DNA of 64,000 bases, taken from Anisus vortex (taxonomy: Eukaryota; Mollusca; Gastropoda; Planorbidae). The notes beneath the pieces are model-generated. The model ran no database searches and had not been told where the DNA came from. It saw only the letters and a list, made by a program, of their open reading frames with translations. Shown piece after piece: positions 38,401 through 49,241 of this stretch; position 1 is the first letter of the stretch; every line of letters starts with the position of its first letter. The DNA lies in contig OX421495.1 of the NCBI GenBank assembly GCA_949126835.1, forward strand, positions 20,613,079 through 20,677,078, read 5' to 3'. A program made the translations under genes and the position numbers.

Positions 38401-41400
38401 ACTAGGCCTATGAAGAGAGCCCAATGCCCACCCAGCTTAGGTTAGAAATCCTTGGTCTTTGCCTTGGAACTCTATGGGATCTGAAAACTACCATTCATGA
38501 TTTTATTGTTCTAACACTCAGCCATTCTGCTTTTAACTTGTTTGGCAAACTTAATGCAAAAGATGAGTGTCCAGAGCCGCAAGCAGCTGGGCCCTCAGTG
38601 AAATGGAATTCTAGGATGGCCCTTTGAGGTTGACCATTTAAATCTACTTGTAGAAATGAAAACATTCCAACAAACAGTGTAACTCCATCATAAGCTCAAA
38701 TGAGGTCTGATGAAATGCAGTATGTTCCATGTATATTTCTTTCATATTTACCTAACAGGGCTTGCTTTACAAAACTAAACAAACTACACTAAATTTCAAC
38801 CAAAGTGAAAACAAGGAATAATCTTCTAAGTGTACCTGACATAACCAGCTGAACACGACTCAAGTTTACCACACCACTGTCTGTCAGATAGCCCTGAAGC
38901 ATAGAATTATATGAATAGTATTCAAAGTTATCCAAAATGATTTCTACATGAAAGTGTTTATAAAACTGCCTTTAAATTTAAAGCCTAAAGTTGATAACAA
39001 AGAATCTGTACAGTGAATTCAAAAAGCCTTTAACAAAAAGAAAAATAAACTTACTCCAGTTTTATATACAACATCTTTGTAAAGTTTCACCAACCTATCA
39101 ATTGCTCCTTCCCTTTAACATTGACACAAAAAAAACATAATTAAGCAAATGCACAAATATAATTATAGTCACTTAGTATACGTCATGGCTCAAAATTCTA
39201 CAACTGCAATAAAATAAAATTTAGCATTAGAAAAGCACCAAACACTAACATTGCATTACAATACATGGCAGTTCACACAAATGACTTACCTGATTTCTAG
39301 GGAAGGCAAGTGGGGCAGGAAGTCATTGCCAACAAAGAAACACATGAATACCCAATCATCTAGTGCTCGCTAAACAAAACAGAAATTGACCATTTAAAAT
39401 ATCTTAATGGAAGGTAGAACAAATATATGCATTTTTAGTTTTTATATAGATTGGTTTCCACTGGAGTTAGGTACTGTACAAAATTTAAGTTTTAGAGTTA
39501 TAAACTTATACTGTAAGCACGATATTATCTTACCTCAAAACTATACGTAAATGGTAAATTAGGCATAGTCAGTTCTGTCTGTAAATATTCTCTCAACACA
39601 CTCAGTCTGACAAATATAAACTGCTGCTCTGTTCCAGGGACACCCATCGACTACAAGTTGGTAGAAAGAGAAAGTAATCAGCAATACTATTCGAAAAGGT
39701 TAATTAGTTACAAGGAGATCAAGAAACAGGCAAATTCACTTTATAAACTATATGAGACCGGTACAACAGAACTAAAGCACAAGTGCTCGTATTATAATGG
39801 GACAACACCACTGTACGTATAATAATAGTTTTAGAACTGATCAGAAAATACATTAGTTTCACTAAGTCTAACTGAAAAAAATGTTACGTGTAAGAATGTG
39901 AATGTAATGAAGGACACAAAAAGAGAAAAGGTAAAAACCTCATCTGTTTCTTCTCGAGACAATCCCTGACAATCTTTCAACTCGTGACCTAAAAATAAAA
40001 TATAAATTATTACCAGTCTAGATTGGTGTAGGGACTCAATACATTCATATAGTTTTTTTTTGCTTTGCTTTCAGTGTATTAAACAAACAAACAAAAAACA
40101 TGTTACCCATTTGACCACACAAGTCACAAGGTCTTGGTTGATTTGGCTTGAACTCCTCCCTAATGATTGTGAAATTTGGTTCATGGGTGGCTAGACCTAA
40201 CAGATGGAAATATCAATTCACTATAAAATAAATCAAATTTAAAAATACCTCCTTGTTAAATACAATCTACTAAAAATAAAATAAAAATATTAATAAAAAA
40301 AACTAATTTGAATCACAGAGTCCTATAAAAAAAGTATTTGTTAACCATTAAGGTCCAAACATACAAAAAGCTTATCAAAAATTATGTTTTAGTTTTCTTT
40401 TACCCGTGTCCTACAATATAAATTGGATATCTGTCTCCGCTACACTAATACCCAAGTACCTTATACAATTAACACTTTAAAATTATGCTTACAATTTATA
40501 TAATTATTACGTTGAGTCAAAGGAAATAAAAGTATTACTCACCTAACATTATTAAATCAGCTGGAAAACAAAACATACAGTCATGTAGACAGTTAAGAAA
40601 ACCGAACATATATCACAGGAAAATCATTTTCACTAATATACTTTCAAAGTTTTCTTTAAATAAATATGTCATATTTACTTGTAAACTTAGGTTTTGAAAA
40701 GTTTATGTCATATTTACTTGTAAACTTAGGTTTTGAAAAGTTTATGTCATATTTACTTGTAAACTTAGGTTTTGAAGAGTTTATTTATTGTTAGAACTAT
40801 TCACATAAAATGTACTCACCATCTGCCCCACACAAGCAGTGATGTGTGTTTGGGTCATGGTTTGGTTGAGCTTAAAGAAGAGAACATTCATTAATTAGTC
40901 ACTATTGTAAAAAAACTACAACCTAATTACGAGCTAATGAATTTAAAGAAAGAGAAGACACTAAATCACTAAAGTCTCATTCAAAATGTTGGCCAAACTT
41001 TTCTTTGTTAATTTTCTATCAAGCATTTAAAAGAAAGGTAATTTCTACAGGGCTTTATCTTTTGTTTTTACTACCTCTTTGCCTTCTAATGTAGTCCATA
41101 ATTTTGTGCTCTCCTTCTCCTGGAACATTGGCATCTGAGAGAATGACTTGGATTTTTGCCCATCCAGGATCATTATTGATACGATCATGAATGTAGTACC
41201 TCAAACACTCAGCTAGCTTGAACATGAATGGTGTGCCCTGCAATACAAGTACATAGAGTGTTCTGCATTTTGTTTAGTCGTTGAAAAAGAAAATTATAGC
41301 CCTGGACGAAAAGTTTTTGTTTTCTAGCTTGTAAGCATTTTCTCTAAAATGATGCATGGGTGCAAGTGCTGGACCCCCATTTGGCCGGCAAGTAAGAGTT

Positions 41401-44400
41401 GACAATGCCAAAAAGCCGGCAAAGTTTCTGCCTAAAATAGTATACTTAGCGTTCGTGTCCGCCCGCGTATTATTGTATTATATTTATATATTATATAGGC
41501 CCTATATATAGGCCTATATATTAGTCGTCAGGCTCTTTGTTTTTTTTTAGATAGGGCCTACATTCTTACATTTCCGATATTGTCGAGAAAAAAACAACAA
41601 GATCGCATATCCCACATTTTTTTTTTTACAAATAGCCTACGATCGCAGAATTCGGACATAATTCGGACATTTGCGAGAGAAAAAAGAAAGGATATCAGGT
41701 CAAGGTCGCCGCGCAACAGGTTACTATATTAATATTATTACTAACAATTAAACAATGTAGTGTAGGGCCAACAGCGAGCTCAGTGTTCTACAAAAACAAG
41801 ATTATAGTGACGATTTTACTTCAATGATAGCAATAATTGAAACTTTGACGTTGCGCCGAGATAAAGTCTATTAATAAATAGTTGTTTTCGTTTTAGTAGG
41901 CTGATAAACGTTTTATTGTAGTTGTAGGCCTAATGAGGCTAATGCCTAGCCCTAGCCTAAAACTAAAGACTAATGAGCTAATGAAAACAATGAGTTTTAA
42001 TAATAATAGCCGCGGCCGCGAGTAACGCGTGGCGTATAGATTGACCTAAATACAAATTCGCGTCCGAGTCCAAGAAAGCTACATTACGGGATTGCGATTA
42101 AAAAAAACGTTTTTAAAACTCTGGAGGCACGAGTAGGCCTATCCTATACAAATTACAGGGCGACGAAAACTAGGGAAACCCTGACCTAAATATAAATATA
42201 GAATCACGCATGCGCGGATACTTTGGTATTTTCCTGTTGCTCTTTTTATTTCGCCTTTTAAGTTTTCATGAAAGAAAAAAGTAGATCATTTGACATTTAT
42301 AGTTTGTTACGGCCCAAAAAAAAGTACGATTTTGGTGCAACGAGATCTACAAGAAATTACACATTAAGCTTGACGGCGATTGGCCGGCGTGCACGTTTCC
42401 AAAATTTATATTGGCCGGCATGCCGGCTGTAGCCGGCACTCTTGCACCCATGATGATGAAATGTCTTTATGGCTGCATGGTTCTTGTTTCATTGAACAGC
42501 AGTTTTTTAAAGAATCTGCTGAATTAATGGCTTGAACTATTTAGATTGTCATATTCTACTGCATTAGGTCGCTGTAAAATTGTAAACACATTACACCGTA
42601 ATAAGTGTATCAAAATCAAAAGTTGTGTTGTATTTAAATATAACAGAGGTTATAAAATTATAAAAAGGACAAATTAAAAAAAAAAAATTAAAATAACGTA
42701 CAGGTGTAATGCAGTTACTATCAAAATGTTCTTCTTTTGGTTTTTCTGGTGGTAAAAACATGCCTTTGCTTTTCACTTCATCTCTAACGCGTGCCATGTC
42801 CATAAGTTTTTCACTGGGAGAAAAAGACATAAAGATTTTAAAAAGGTTATAATTGCTGAAGTAAGATATTTGTAATAGATAAGACCATCATACAGCATAC
42901 TAACAGCGTTATATTAAGAAACTCACTAAGTTTCTTTTGATGCTCTAAACCGTCGTGATCGTTGCTGGTTCATCTTAGCACGCGGAGCCTGTTGAAAACA
43001 ACATGGAGTCAGTGCAAAAAATTTATCACATTAAGCAGCTTTTTATCACAATTAGCGAAGTAATCTAGGTGAGATAATGAGATAAAAAAATTGGACTCAT
43101 TACCACTCCATCAATAGCCATGTAGAGAACACGTCTGGGCCTCACAATGGAGAAAATTCTGTCAATGAACTCAAAAATCAAAATCATCATCTCATCTTCA
43201 TTTTTAGGGGCAGGTCTGGTTTGTTTGTAGTTTCAGCATGGTTTTTTTAATAGAGAAAAATATTCAAAAGTCAAAATATGGTGAAATATTTATTAAAAAA
43301 ATAACCATAAAATATTTGTCAATAAAGTCACTAAGTTAAAGTAAAGTATCAATAGGCCCTATACTTAACATTTTATATGATATTACATGTGATATTAACA
43401 TTTACATTAAATCATACATGTTTTTTTCTTGCCAACCAATGAATATCACACTGCTTTATCAGGGTTCGTACAGAAAAATTGCCTAAAAATTCCAGGAGTG
43501 TTCCAGAAGTTTTTCAGGAGTAAATTTTTTGAAAAGCCGAGCTGAGCTCTTTAAAAAAAGACATCTCGCTACACAGCTTTTTTTTTTGTTTTACGACATT
43601 ACTTATATAGCCTACATCCCAAGTTTGGATAAAGAAAAACAAGATCTAGTAAAAAAAAAAACAAGGCGTGGCATCACTGGTGTTATCAACCTTTGTGCGC
43701 GGAAATAGAAAGTGGCAAAGCGGGCTAACTCCAATCAATAGGGCTTTCTGGAAAAGTGAAAGTACAATCTAAGAGCAGTGATTATGATTTTTTTTATTAA
43801 TAATTAATCTCCCTAAAAAAATAAGGAGTTTTTAGTATTTTCCCAGGACTAAATGCAGATTTTCCAGGAGTTTTAAGGTCCTGGAACACAACTTTTTGTT
43901 TTCCAGGAGTTTCAAGGAGTTTCCAGGAGCTGTACGAACCCTGTTTATCCATTTTGGCAATACTTAAAAACTTTGCCCAACATTGGTCAGTTTTATCCAA
44001 CTTTCTCAAATCACGTCAATGTTCCTAAACTTTCCCAACTAGTTTGAACCCTGATATGGGTAAATTTAACATGCACTGACCTGTCTTCTGGGTGACAACA
44101 TGGATGAATGATGCCATTCATGTCTAAATACAAATTGTCAAACTCTGTGTCATTTGGGTTGGGTTTACTTGTGTCTACTGGTACCTTGACACCATTAACG
44201 TCCTTGGGCTTGGAAAGAAATAACATACATTTATTTGCAACACTTATTTATAATAATAGGCTACCGAAACATAGAAAGGAAAATAATTTGGCTAACCTTG
44301 TTTAGATTATCTAAATCACAGCTTTAACACTCTCTTACTACCTATAGACCAATACTTCTATACTTTACCAACAATTATGGACTCGTTTCTTAGCTTTTTA

Positions 44401-47400
44401 TCAAAACAAAAAAGCTCTTTGTTTTCTCTCAATATAAATCTAATAAAACCAACATTTATATAATATAAGCCATGATTTTAAGCAATCACAAATCACATTA
44501 ACGGATCTTTAAATTATTTGTTTATAACATAAAGCTGGTGTTGAACATTTATCTATAAAATAAATGCACAAATGGCATGGTGTCGGACATTAAAGTAGAC
44601 TCTATGCCTGGCCCAAAATGTTACCCTTTTTTTTTACCTTGTGCTGGCTATTTCTGTGAAAATATTTTTTGACAGAAATATGTTATGTAGAGAAGATGAG
44701 GGTTTGAGCTAAGGCTAATGATGCTAGGCTAATGGCAATATTCAATTATAATATTTTTTTCCAGTTCACTTGTCAATAGGTTATTACCAATGTAAAAAGT
44801 TTTGACAAAAAAAAAAGTAATATTTCTAAGTCAGCTCATTAATTAAAACACTTTTTTTTTCATTCAGAAAAAGCCAACAGAAGCATTTTTACTTTTGCTT
44901 TTTTTGTTGACCAAAGCCTTCAGCCAAGTCAAATCTTGTAACTGTAAAGGTGTAGGCGTAGAGTGCCGTAGAGCCGTATTGAGGGCATATGCCTACTAAT
45001 TAACATCATTAGTTTTAGTGATTGGCCGGATATGATTTTTCACTATTTGTCTTATCCGGATAGTAGGCCTCTAATATTCGGCAGATCCGGATATTTCCGG
45101 ATGTCATTTCCATGAGTATGGGGTTGTACTTCAACAGTTTCTGATTAGAATTCAAAACTATTTATTATAGTATTTATTATTCAAGAGATAGTATCTGCAG
45201 TCTACAATGAAAGTCACAGATACTGTGTCAACTTCACCGATGGACATGTTACAACTTACAACGATCGAACTTTAACGAAGTTCAACGAACTGTGTAGTCG
45301 CTGTAGTGTAGTGTGTACCAAGTAAACTGTGTACCGAATGTGTAGTTTAGTATACAGGAAGTTGTGATCTATTAAAACAGTACTAAACATTGTTCTTTGG
45401 TTCAGATGATTTTTTTATCGTATGCAATCAGTGAAATCTATATTTGTTATTAAATAAGTGTTGTCGTTGTTAAATTAATTGTTGTAGTATGTTATTCGGA
45501 TTTCTGGAAATACGTTTTTATCGATTTATTTGTTTATTAAGTTTATTACCTAGTTGTATGTATTGTTTATATATTTTATATTTCTTTATCTACTTTATCT
45601 ACTTTATACTACAGTATTACTTTATTTGTATTTGAATTTGAAGTAATTCTTTACTACTGTGATATTCGGATCCAGCAAAAATCCACCGGTGGTATTCAGC
45701 AAATCCGGATAGTGCCGGAAATCCTGATATCTGCCCCGGATATTCGGCCAAACCCTAATTAGTTTACACTCATATTTATAACTGTTGAACACTTGACACA
45801 AAGTAGGCCTACACAGTAATTAAATAAAATGAAGTAGGCAATAGGTGTTGAGTGTTGACAAATTATCGTTGAATAGGCCTATCACTATCATTATTCATTA
45901 TCATGCAAAGCTGCCAAAGCATGGCCTATGCCGGCCCTATGCACTATCATAGTGACTATGCCTATGACCTATGACTGGCTACGACTATGTCGTCTATGTC
46001 ATATATCATTTATTATAATTATTGTCTATAGTGACTAGCCTATAGCGCCTATAGCTATAGCCTAGTCTATTATCTCTAAGCAGTCTAGCCAGTCTAGGTC
46101 TATCCTATAGATTATAGGCCATAGCGGCATAGCCCCATAGGCCATGCTATGTATGACTATAGGCTAGGCTATTTTCTTGCTTATTCTTGGTCCTTGGTCT
46201 TGCAGTCTTGGCAAAATAGACACAAATTGACAAACGAAGTGTCTCCCTACCCCAAAAATTTGGGGTATCTAGGCGTACGCCTAGAGACCCCAAAAGTTTT
46301 TTAGCCTACTGCGCATGACATTATTTTGATTTCAAAAGCTTTCGCTTCCGATTTAGCTAGATCATCCTTTCATTATTCATGTCTAGTTTTGACAAGATAT
46401 GATGGGCCTAATGATCTAAATTATGGAATTTTATCTAACTTAATCTTATGACGGTGGCCTTGTGACTGTGGAAAAAAAGCAAATGCAGAACAAATGATAG
46501 CACTTAATATTTGGTTTGCCTCTTGTTTAAGGGGACACTTTTTGCACCTTAAGGATAGTGACAGTACATATGAGCATGTACCTAACCATTCAAAACAAAA
46601 TTTAAATACTGGATAATTATAATAAATGCATTGCTCAGGATAAATGACTACGCTTAATATGCCATGTGCTATATAAAGAATATCATTCCTTGTTTACTTA
46701 TTGAAGTTGACATTCATTGTTCGAAGTGGCTATTCGGACCCGGTAGACTTAGTGATAAATATTAGTATCTGTTAGTTTATATAGGTTAGTGATGGATTTG
46801 TAGTATTTTTGGTAATAGTTAGTATCGGTTTGGTTATAAAGGATAGGGATAGATTTGGTGTTTTCTGTGCTACTTCTTATAATATATATGGTAAAACAAA
46901 CATTTTTTGTGTTTGTTTCCCTCTTTTTTGATATTTTCTATGAGTTTTAAGGAATTCTGACTGAAGCCGGGTCCGAATAGCGGCAGCCTTCATTGTTATA
47001 TACAGTACACGTTGATAGGAGAACAAATATATTGCCACACAGGCATGTTTTAAATGGTATGGCATAGTGTATATTACTGGCCAACAAAAAAAATATTTGG
47101 TCCCTTTAGGCAACCAGCTAGATAGAACAAATTATTGGTCTATCTAGGCCACTAGCTAGAGACCCCATTTTTTGGGGGCATCTAGACCGCCAGCTAGATA
47201 CCCCAAAAATTTGGGCTCTTTAGACCGCCAGCTAAATACCCCAAATTTTTGGGGCATTTAGGCCGCCAGCTAGATACCCCAAATTTTTGGGGTATCTAGC
47301 CTCTTCCATTGACAAATTCAAATGTAAGTCTATATGTAATGTAAAGAAATGATGTCCCCTTTGCCTTTAAATTAAAGTTTAATTGCTTAGGCTTACTTAT

Positions 47401-47854
47401 TTTTTTAATGCCTTAATTTTTTAATGATAATGTTACTAGACTCTAGCTCTAGTCTAGATCTAGATTATATCTACTATTACTATTTTATTTACTAATTATT
47501 ATGAATGTGATGATATAGAATATATATAGTTATATAGTCTAGACTAGATCTAGACTAGGCCTAATTAAATAAAATCTTAAATTTGTAATTTTCAATATTC
47601 AATTAATAAATATATAATTTTCTGTAGAAGTATTATTACTATTATTGAAGGCCTAGATCTAGATCTAGTCTTTTAAATATTTAGAAGGCTTATTTATCCT
47701 CATACTCATACTCCTACCATTCAAATAAAAAATAATAAAATTAATTAGGCTAAGGAATATCGATAAATGGTAACACTACCTTTTCCTCAACACAATTTAC
47801 TATCAAAGATGAGTATTTTCGGCTTAACCATCGAAAAAACGCTGGAACTCCCAT
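26433..47854 (-). CDS. XRN2: XRN2, nuclear 5'-3' exoribonuclease 2 (Rat1 family), 31 exons
   Basis: XRN2 degrades 5'-monophosphate RNA in the nucleus, driving transcription termination and rRNA/snoRNA trimming. The start ATG (47854) encodes [20 protein letters not shown]. Exons, in order: 47780-47854, 44081-44208, 43104-43215, 42927-42988, 42702-42813, 41075-41237, 40820-40870, 40543-40560, 40107-40196, 39939-39988, 39534-39650, 39290-39369, 39055-39112, 38836-38893, 37844-37893, 36633-36680, 36491-36544, 36077-36321, 35552-35636, 35221-35271, 34974-35081, 34569-34658, 33223-33295, 32195-32278, 31973-32073, 30490-30569, 30288-30344, 30060-30128, 27362-27499, 26845-27167. All are GT-AG and phase-compatible, giving about 943 residues (human about 950). 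The catalytic acids D54, D103, E204, E206, D234, D236 and D342 are present, as is a CCHC knuckle (C264, C267, H272, C277). A basic stretch (exon 16), an acidic patch (exon 18) and a Gly/Ser/Asn/Gln/Arg-rich tail (exon 30) follow. The last exon, 26433-26506, adds 24 residues after a TTATTACAG acceptor but is tentative. Confidence 0.96.
26589..26674. mobile_element. tiny piggyBac-like MITE
   Basis: Flanked by TTAA (26585-26588 and 26675-26678). The ends ACCCTTATAGTACC and GTATTTTAAGGG are near-inverted repeats of the CCCTT type seen in piggyBac elements. It is only 86 bp and lies between XRN2 exon 30 and the proposed last exon. The left end carries one extra A. Confidence 0.4.
27259..27390. repeat. 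51-bp tandem triplication of the end of XRN2 exon 29 with its 5' splice site
   Basis: Three tandem copies of a 51/52-bp unit each contain, on the minus strand, CAGCAGCCAATAGGTTGATT followed by AGGTCMGTTAT. The first copy is the true end of exon 29, residues SAANRLIR, with donor GTCAGT at 27361. Copy two has a GTCCGT donor 51 bp on, in frame. Copy three has GTCAGT 52 bp further, out of frame. Splicing at copy two would insert 17 residues. Confidence 0.9.
27537..28016. mobile_element. TIR element flanked by TA, in an XRN2 intron
   Basis: The left end TCGTATATACTCACGTATAA and the reverse complement of the right end (CCGTATATACTCGTGTATAA) are inverted repeats with two mismatches over 20 bp. The repeats extend into AGTCG. 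Both ends abut TA, which would suit Tc1/mariner-type targeting but is weak alone. GTGCGACTTATACGCG-like sub-terminal copies recur inside. There is no transposase. Confidence 0.75.
28295..28523 (-). mobile_element. tRNA-derived SINE (family A), 5' truncated
   Basis: On the minus strand it begins just before the B box (GAATCCTGG) and runs through GAGTCTACCCAG, TGATGGGTACC and CCACAGAAACTGG to a short AAAGGGTACTTTATT tail. It lies in XRN2 intron 28, in sense with the gene. Confidence 0.8.
29485..29577. mobile_element. fragment related to the element at 43460-43943
   Basis: Recurrent TTTCAGGAG words and the right end GGAACCCTG match the right half of the 43460-43943 element. The left half is missing. 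Confidence 0.5.
29618..29893 (+). mobile_element. tRNA-derived SINE (family A), full length with target duplication
   Basis: The best copy of the family. It has the tRNA-like head with A box GTAGCCGAGCGGC and B box GGTTCGAATCC, then the full body ending CGACGGGTACTTTACTTT. ATATCATATTTA (29606-29617) and ATATCAAATTTA (29894-29905) flank it, a 12-bp duplication with one mismatch. This indicates insertion by a LINE-type endonuclease and a fairly recent date. It lies in XRN2 intron 28, antisense to the gene. Confidence 0.9.
30805..31100 (-). pseudogene. LINE reverse-transcriptase C-terminal fragment
   Basis: Two minus frames joined by a frameshift near 30920 read like the end of a non-LTR reverse transcriptase. 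The first includes [19 protein letters not shown] and [13 protein letters not shown]. The second is [16 protein letters not shown], with the typical P-K-V-W-N-L-L motif, then [10 protein letters not shown]. This matches the CR1/L2/Rex-like arrangement before the ORF end. The rest of the element is absent, so it is a dead 5'-truncated copy in XRN2 intron 25. Confidence 0.75.
31218..31944. mobile_element. non-autonomous piggyBac-like element
   Basis: Flanked by TTAA on both sides (31214-31217 and 31945-31948). The inverted ends CTCATTTGCTACTA and TAGTAGCAAATGAG are perfect over 14 bp. TTAA targeting and precise TIR boundaries are the piggyBac signature. The 727-bp interior is AT-rich with a G run near 31901 and no transposase. 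It lies in XRN2 intron 25, about 25 bp from the acceptor of the next exon upstream. Confidence 0.8.
32416..32502 (-). pseudogene. partial copy of XRN2 exon 21 edge and adjoining intron
   Basis: This segment nearly matches 35046-35137, which contains the first part of XRN2 exon 21 (coding GCASWKWYF), its acceptor and about 55 bp of intron 20. The copy keeps the exon start, the AG acceptor and the intron sequence. It ends where the 22-bp satellite starts. It lies in XRN2 intron 23. Coding continuity is lost, so it would be a decoy exon at most. Confidence 0.9.
32500..33193. repeat. 22-bp minisatellite, about 31 copies
   Basis: Tandem copies of the 22-bp unit CTGTCACAATAGCTAAATGA plus AC. They are almost identical, with four copies carrying CAGTAGCT instead of CAATAGCT. 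The array sits in XRN2 intron 23 and begins about 30 bp from the donor of exon 23. The near-perfect identity indicates recent expansion. Confidence 0.98.
33980..34240. mobile_element. segment shared with the 24695-26321 hAT-like element
   Basis: Blocks such as AAAGTTATAAAT, TTAATTATCTCCCTTTAAT, AGTGATGCCAA and TTCTTTATATAAATTCA occur in the same order as at 25240-25480. Downstream (34380-34460) lies poly-G then GAGCCGAACAAAGTTGAAAACC, a possible hAT-type end. Full boundaries were not found. It lies in XRN2 intron 22. Confidence 0.55.
35430..35545. repeat. 26-bp tandem repeat next to the exon 19 donor of XRN2
   Basis: Four to five copies of a unit containing GATGTCAATAGACCAGTACA. The array ends within about 10 bp of the 5' splice site of XRN2 exon 19 (exon edge at 35552). 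Confidence 0.85.
36690..37568. repeat. 36-bp minisatellite, about 24 copies, abutting an XRN2 3' splice site
   Basis: Near-identical copies of a 36-bp unit, plus-strand core AGTACAGTAGAAATGATAAA. On the XRN2 strand each copy contains CTAACTAATG and a pyrimidine-rich TTTCTACTGTACTTTT, resembling a branch point and polypyrimidine tract. The last copy lies just upstream of the exon 16 acceptor (exon begins at 36680). Since 36 is a multiple of three, a 300-codon frame runs through it on the minus strand with repeat [12 protein letters not shown]. That is periodicity, not a gene. Confidence 0.97.
40543..40560 (-). other. XRN2: 18-nt XRN2 microexon
   Basis: A phase 1-1 exon of six codons' worth of sequence completes GADADLIMLG, including catalytic D236. 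It lies between acceptor GTTTTCCAG and donor GTGAGTA. Dropping it would keep frame but remove part of the active site. Confidence 0.9.
40667..40783. repeat. 39-bp tandem repeat, three copies
   Basis: Three near-perfect copies of a unit containing TGTCATATTTACTTGTAAAC, in XRN2 intron 7 close to exon 7. Confidence 0.9.
41355..42452. mobile_element. 1.1-kb TIR element in XRN2 intron 5
   Basis: The left end CATGGGTGCAAGTGCTGG and right end CCGGCACTCTTGCACCCATG are inverted repeats with a small gap, and sub-terminal GGCCGGC words also pair. ATGATG flanks both sides, but its exact register is ambiguous. The interior is non-coding, GC-variable, with multiple TAGGCCTA words. Superfamily undecided. 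Confidence 0.75.
43460..43943. mobile_element. non-autonomous TIR element, hAT-like ends
   Basis: CAGGGTTCGTACAG and CTGTACGAACCCTG are perfect 14-bp inverted repeats. Sub-terminal arrays of TTCCAGGAG/TTTCAGGAG words fill both arms. TTTAT occurs at both junctions but not as a clean 8-bp duplication. It lies in XRN2 intron 2. A partial relative is at 29485-29577. Confidence 0.8.
45016..45757. mobile_element. non-autonomous hAT element with perfect target duplication
   Basis: Perfect 8-bp direct repeats ATTAGTTT flank the element (45008-45015 and 45758-45765). The ends TAGTGATTGGCCGGATAT and, in reverse complement, TAGGGTTTGGCCGAATAT are imperfect inverted repeats. Further ATCCGGATA words lie inside both arms. 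The 742-bp interior has no transposase. It is in XRN2 intron 1. Confidence 0.88.
45890..46170. repeat. CTATAG/CTATGAC-type low-complexity region
   Basis: A run of short degenerate words (CTATGCC, CTATGAC, CTATAG, TAGGCC) without a fixed unit. It lies between two transposons in XRN2 intron 1. Confidence 0.6.
46235..47307. mobile_element. Mutator-like non-autonomous element with internal palindromic satellite
   Basis: Perfect 9-bp direct repeats ATTGACAAA flank it (46226-46234 and 47308-47316), the duplication length of Mutator-like elements. The left end and the reverse complement of the right end share GAAGNGNCT and TACCCCAAAAATTTGGGG over about 35 bp. Toward the right end, CCGCCAGCTAGATACCCC with its paired GGGG arm repeats four times, making serial hairpins. 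A second inverted pair, GGCTATTCGGACCCGG near 46730 and CCGGGTCCGAATAGC near 46967, brackets the middle. A 78-codon minus frame has no recognised domain. Confidence 0.75.
47780..47854 (-). other. XRN2: XRN2 first coding exon
   Basis: Exactly 25 codons from an ATG in good context (AAGATGG) to donor GTAGTG. It encodes the invariant XRN-family start [14 protein letters not shown], is in phase with exon 2 (44208), and is separated from it by a 3.6-kb intron holding two transposons. Confidence 0.95.
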
Positions 47855-49241
47855 CTTTGATAATAAAGGGTAATCCGATGTTTAGAATTGCACTAATAAT
47901 GTCTATTCATTTAATTTTATATAAAAACAAACGTGACAAAATAAAAGTCGATATTTAGTGAATCTCTTTAGCGAGGAATCAAATAAAATTGTAGAAGTGT
48001 TGCCAAACAAAATCTGGGCATAATTTTATGCTAAAATAGCATCCAAGCATCTAAATAAGGTAATCAAAAATGTTATTCTGAATGATTAACAATAATTAAA
48101 AGAGAAATAATATTAATTAGGGACCTTAAATCTCACAGCAAAATATTTGGAATATTTTTGATTACATTTATAGAAATATTTTTTGTTACCATTTTCTTTT
48201 GTAGTACAAGAAGGCAATATTAATAAATATATATAAATAATAAAATATAATTAATTTTATTGCTTAAGCTTTTAAAGCTATTTTTACTCCGTTTAAAGAA
48301 CGCCAACAATTGGAATAAATTAAACATTTGAAATACAATAGAAATTTTTAAAAAAAGTATATTGAATTAGAAATAAAAATATTGTATTTTCATAATTCAC
48401 AAGGACTATGTTAGTGGTAGTCTAAAATCAATGAACGAAGCTTGAATTTACTTAGGCCTATTTATTTACAGCAGTAGAGGCCTACCGATAGTCAACACGG
48501 CACGCGTCACCATTTTTTAATCACATCTCTTTGTTGCTCTAATTTTGTTGATGCACCATAGCAAAATCAAAAGAAAAACGTTATGCCTATTTTTCTACGT
48601 TTAGGCTATTTCAATCCATAAAGTTTATGTTCGTCTATTAATAAAAACGCAAGACTAGACTCGGACCACGGATGAGCGTAGGACGCAATAATCTTCTTTA
48701 TAGAAGGAGCGTCTATAATGTAGGCATATAAGATTCCTCTTTGTCTTTAAAGTAGCCTAAATCAATATTTGACATCAATATTTGTAATTTACATTTCTTC
48801 ATCATTTTTATTTTAAATATAATTAATTCATTCATATTTCAAAAAACATCACGCCAAATTTCACAGCCATGATAGTCTTTATCAAAAGCGTGGTTTGAAC
48901 AGAAAAAAATATCTAGCATAAATTGACTATAAAATTGCTAGATTTGCAGTACTAGTCAATAAGTTTTTTTTATTTATACTGAATTTGCCAGGTCGTATTA
49001 GACTAATGCGTAATAGATGGATTTTCAATCTTACAATGTTGTGTAAATTAATGACAAGTGGGGTAAAAAATATTTACATTTGATTTTGTTTTGGTTTATT
49101 TTATAAACACGGAATAGACATCGTATTTTCTCTTTATTGATATTAAGATTTAAAATCTTATAAGATAAGATAAAAAAACAACAACTGTATTTTCTTTTTT
49201 GAGACTAAATTTACAAAATAAGCCCGCAACTTCCGCAAACA
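47855..49241. promoter_or_regulatory. shared 5' region between divergent XRN2 and the HEAT-repeat gene
   Basis: About 1.39 kb separates the two start codons on opposite strands. It must contain both 5' UTRs and probably both promoters. The sequence is AT-rich with no obvious CpG island or TATA box at a fixed distance. It also carries a family-B repeat copy (about 48645-48735) and a lone hAT-like end near 48475. The last 50 bp before 49242 are more GC-balanced and likely transcribed. Confidence 0.5.
48645..48735 (-). mobile_element. dispersed tRNA-like repeat (family B)
   Basis: Contains AAGACTAGACTCGGACCACG, then GTAGGACGCAATAATC, then CTTTATAGAAGGAGCGTC. The reverse complement matches 50235-50312. 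The B-box-like word read on the minus strand is degenerate (GGTCCGAGTCT). Confidence 0.6.

Noticed and set aside
38424..38627. 67-codon plus frame
   Set aside because: Lies in an XRN2 intron on the opposite strand with no domain and no splice context.
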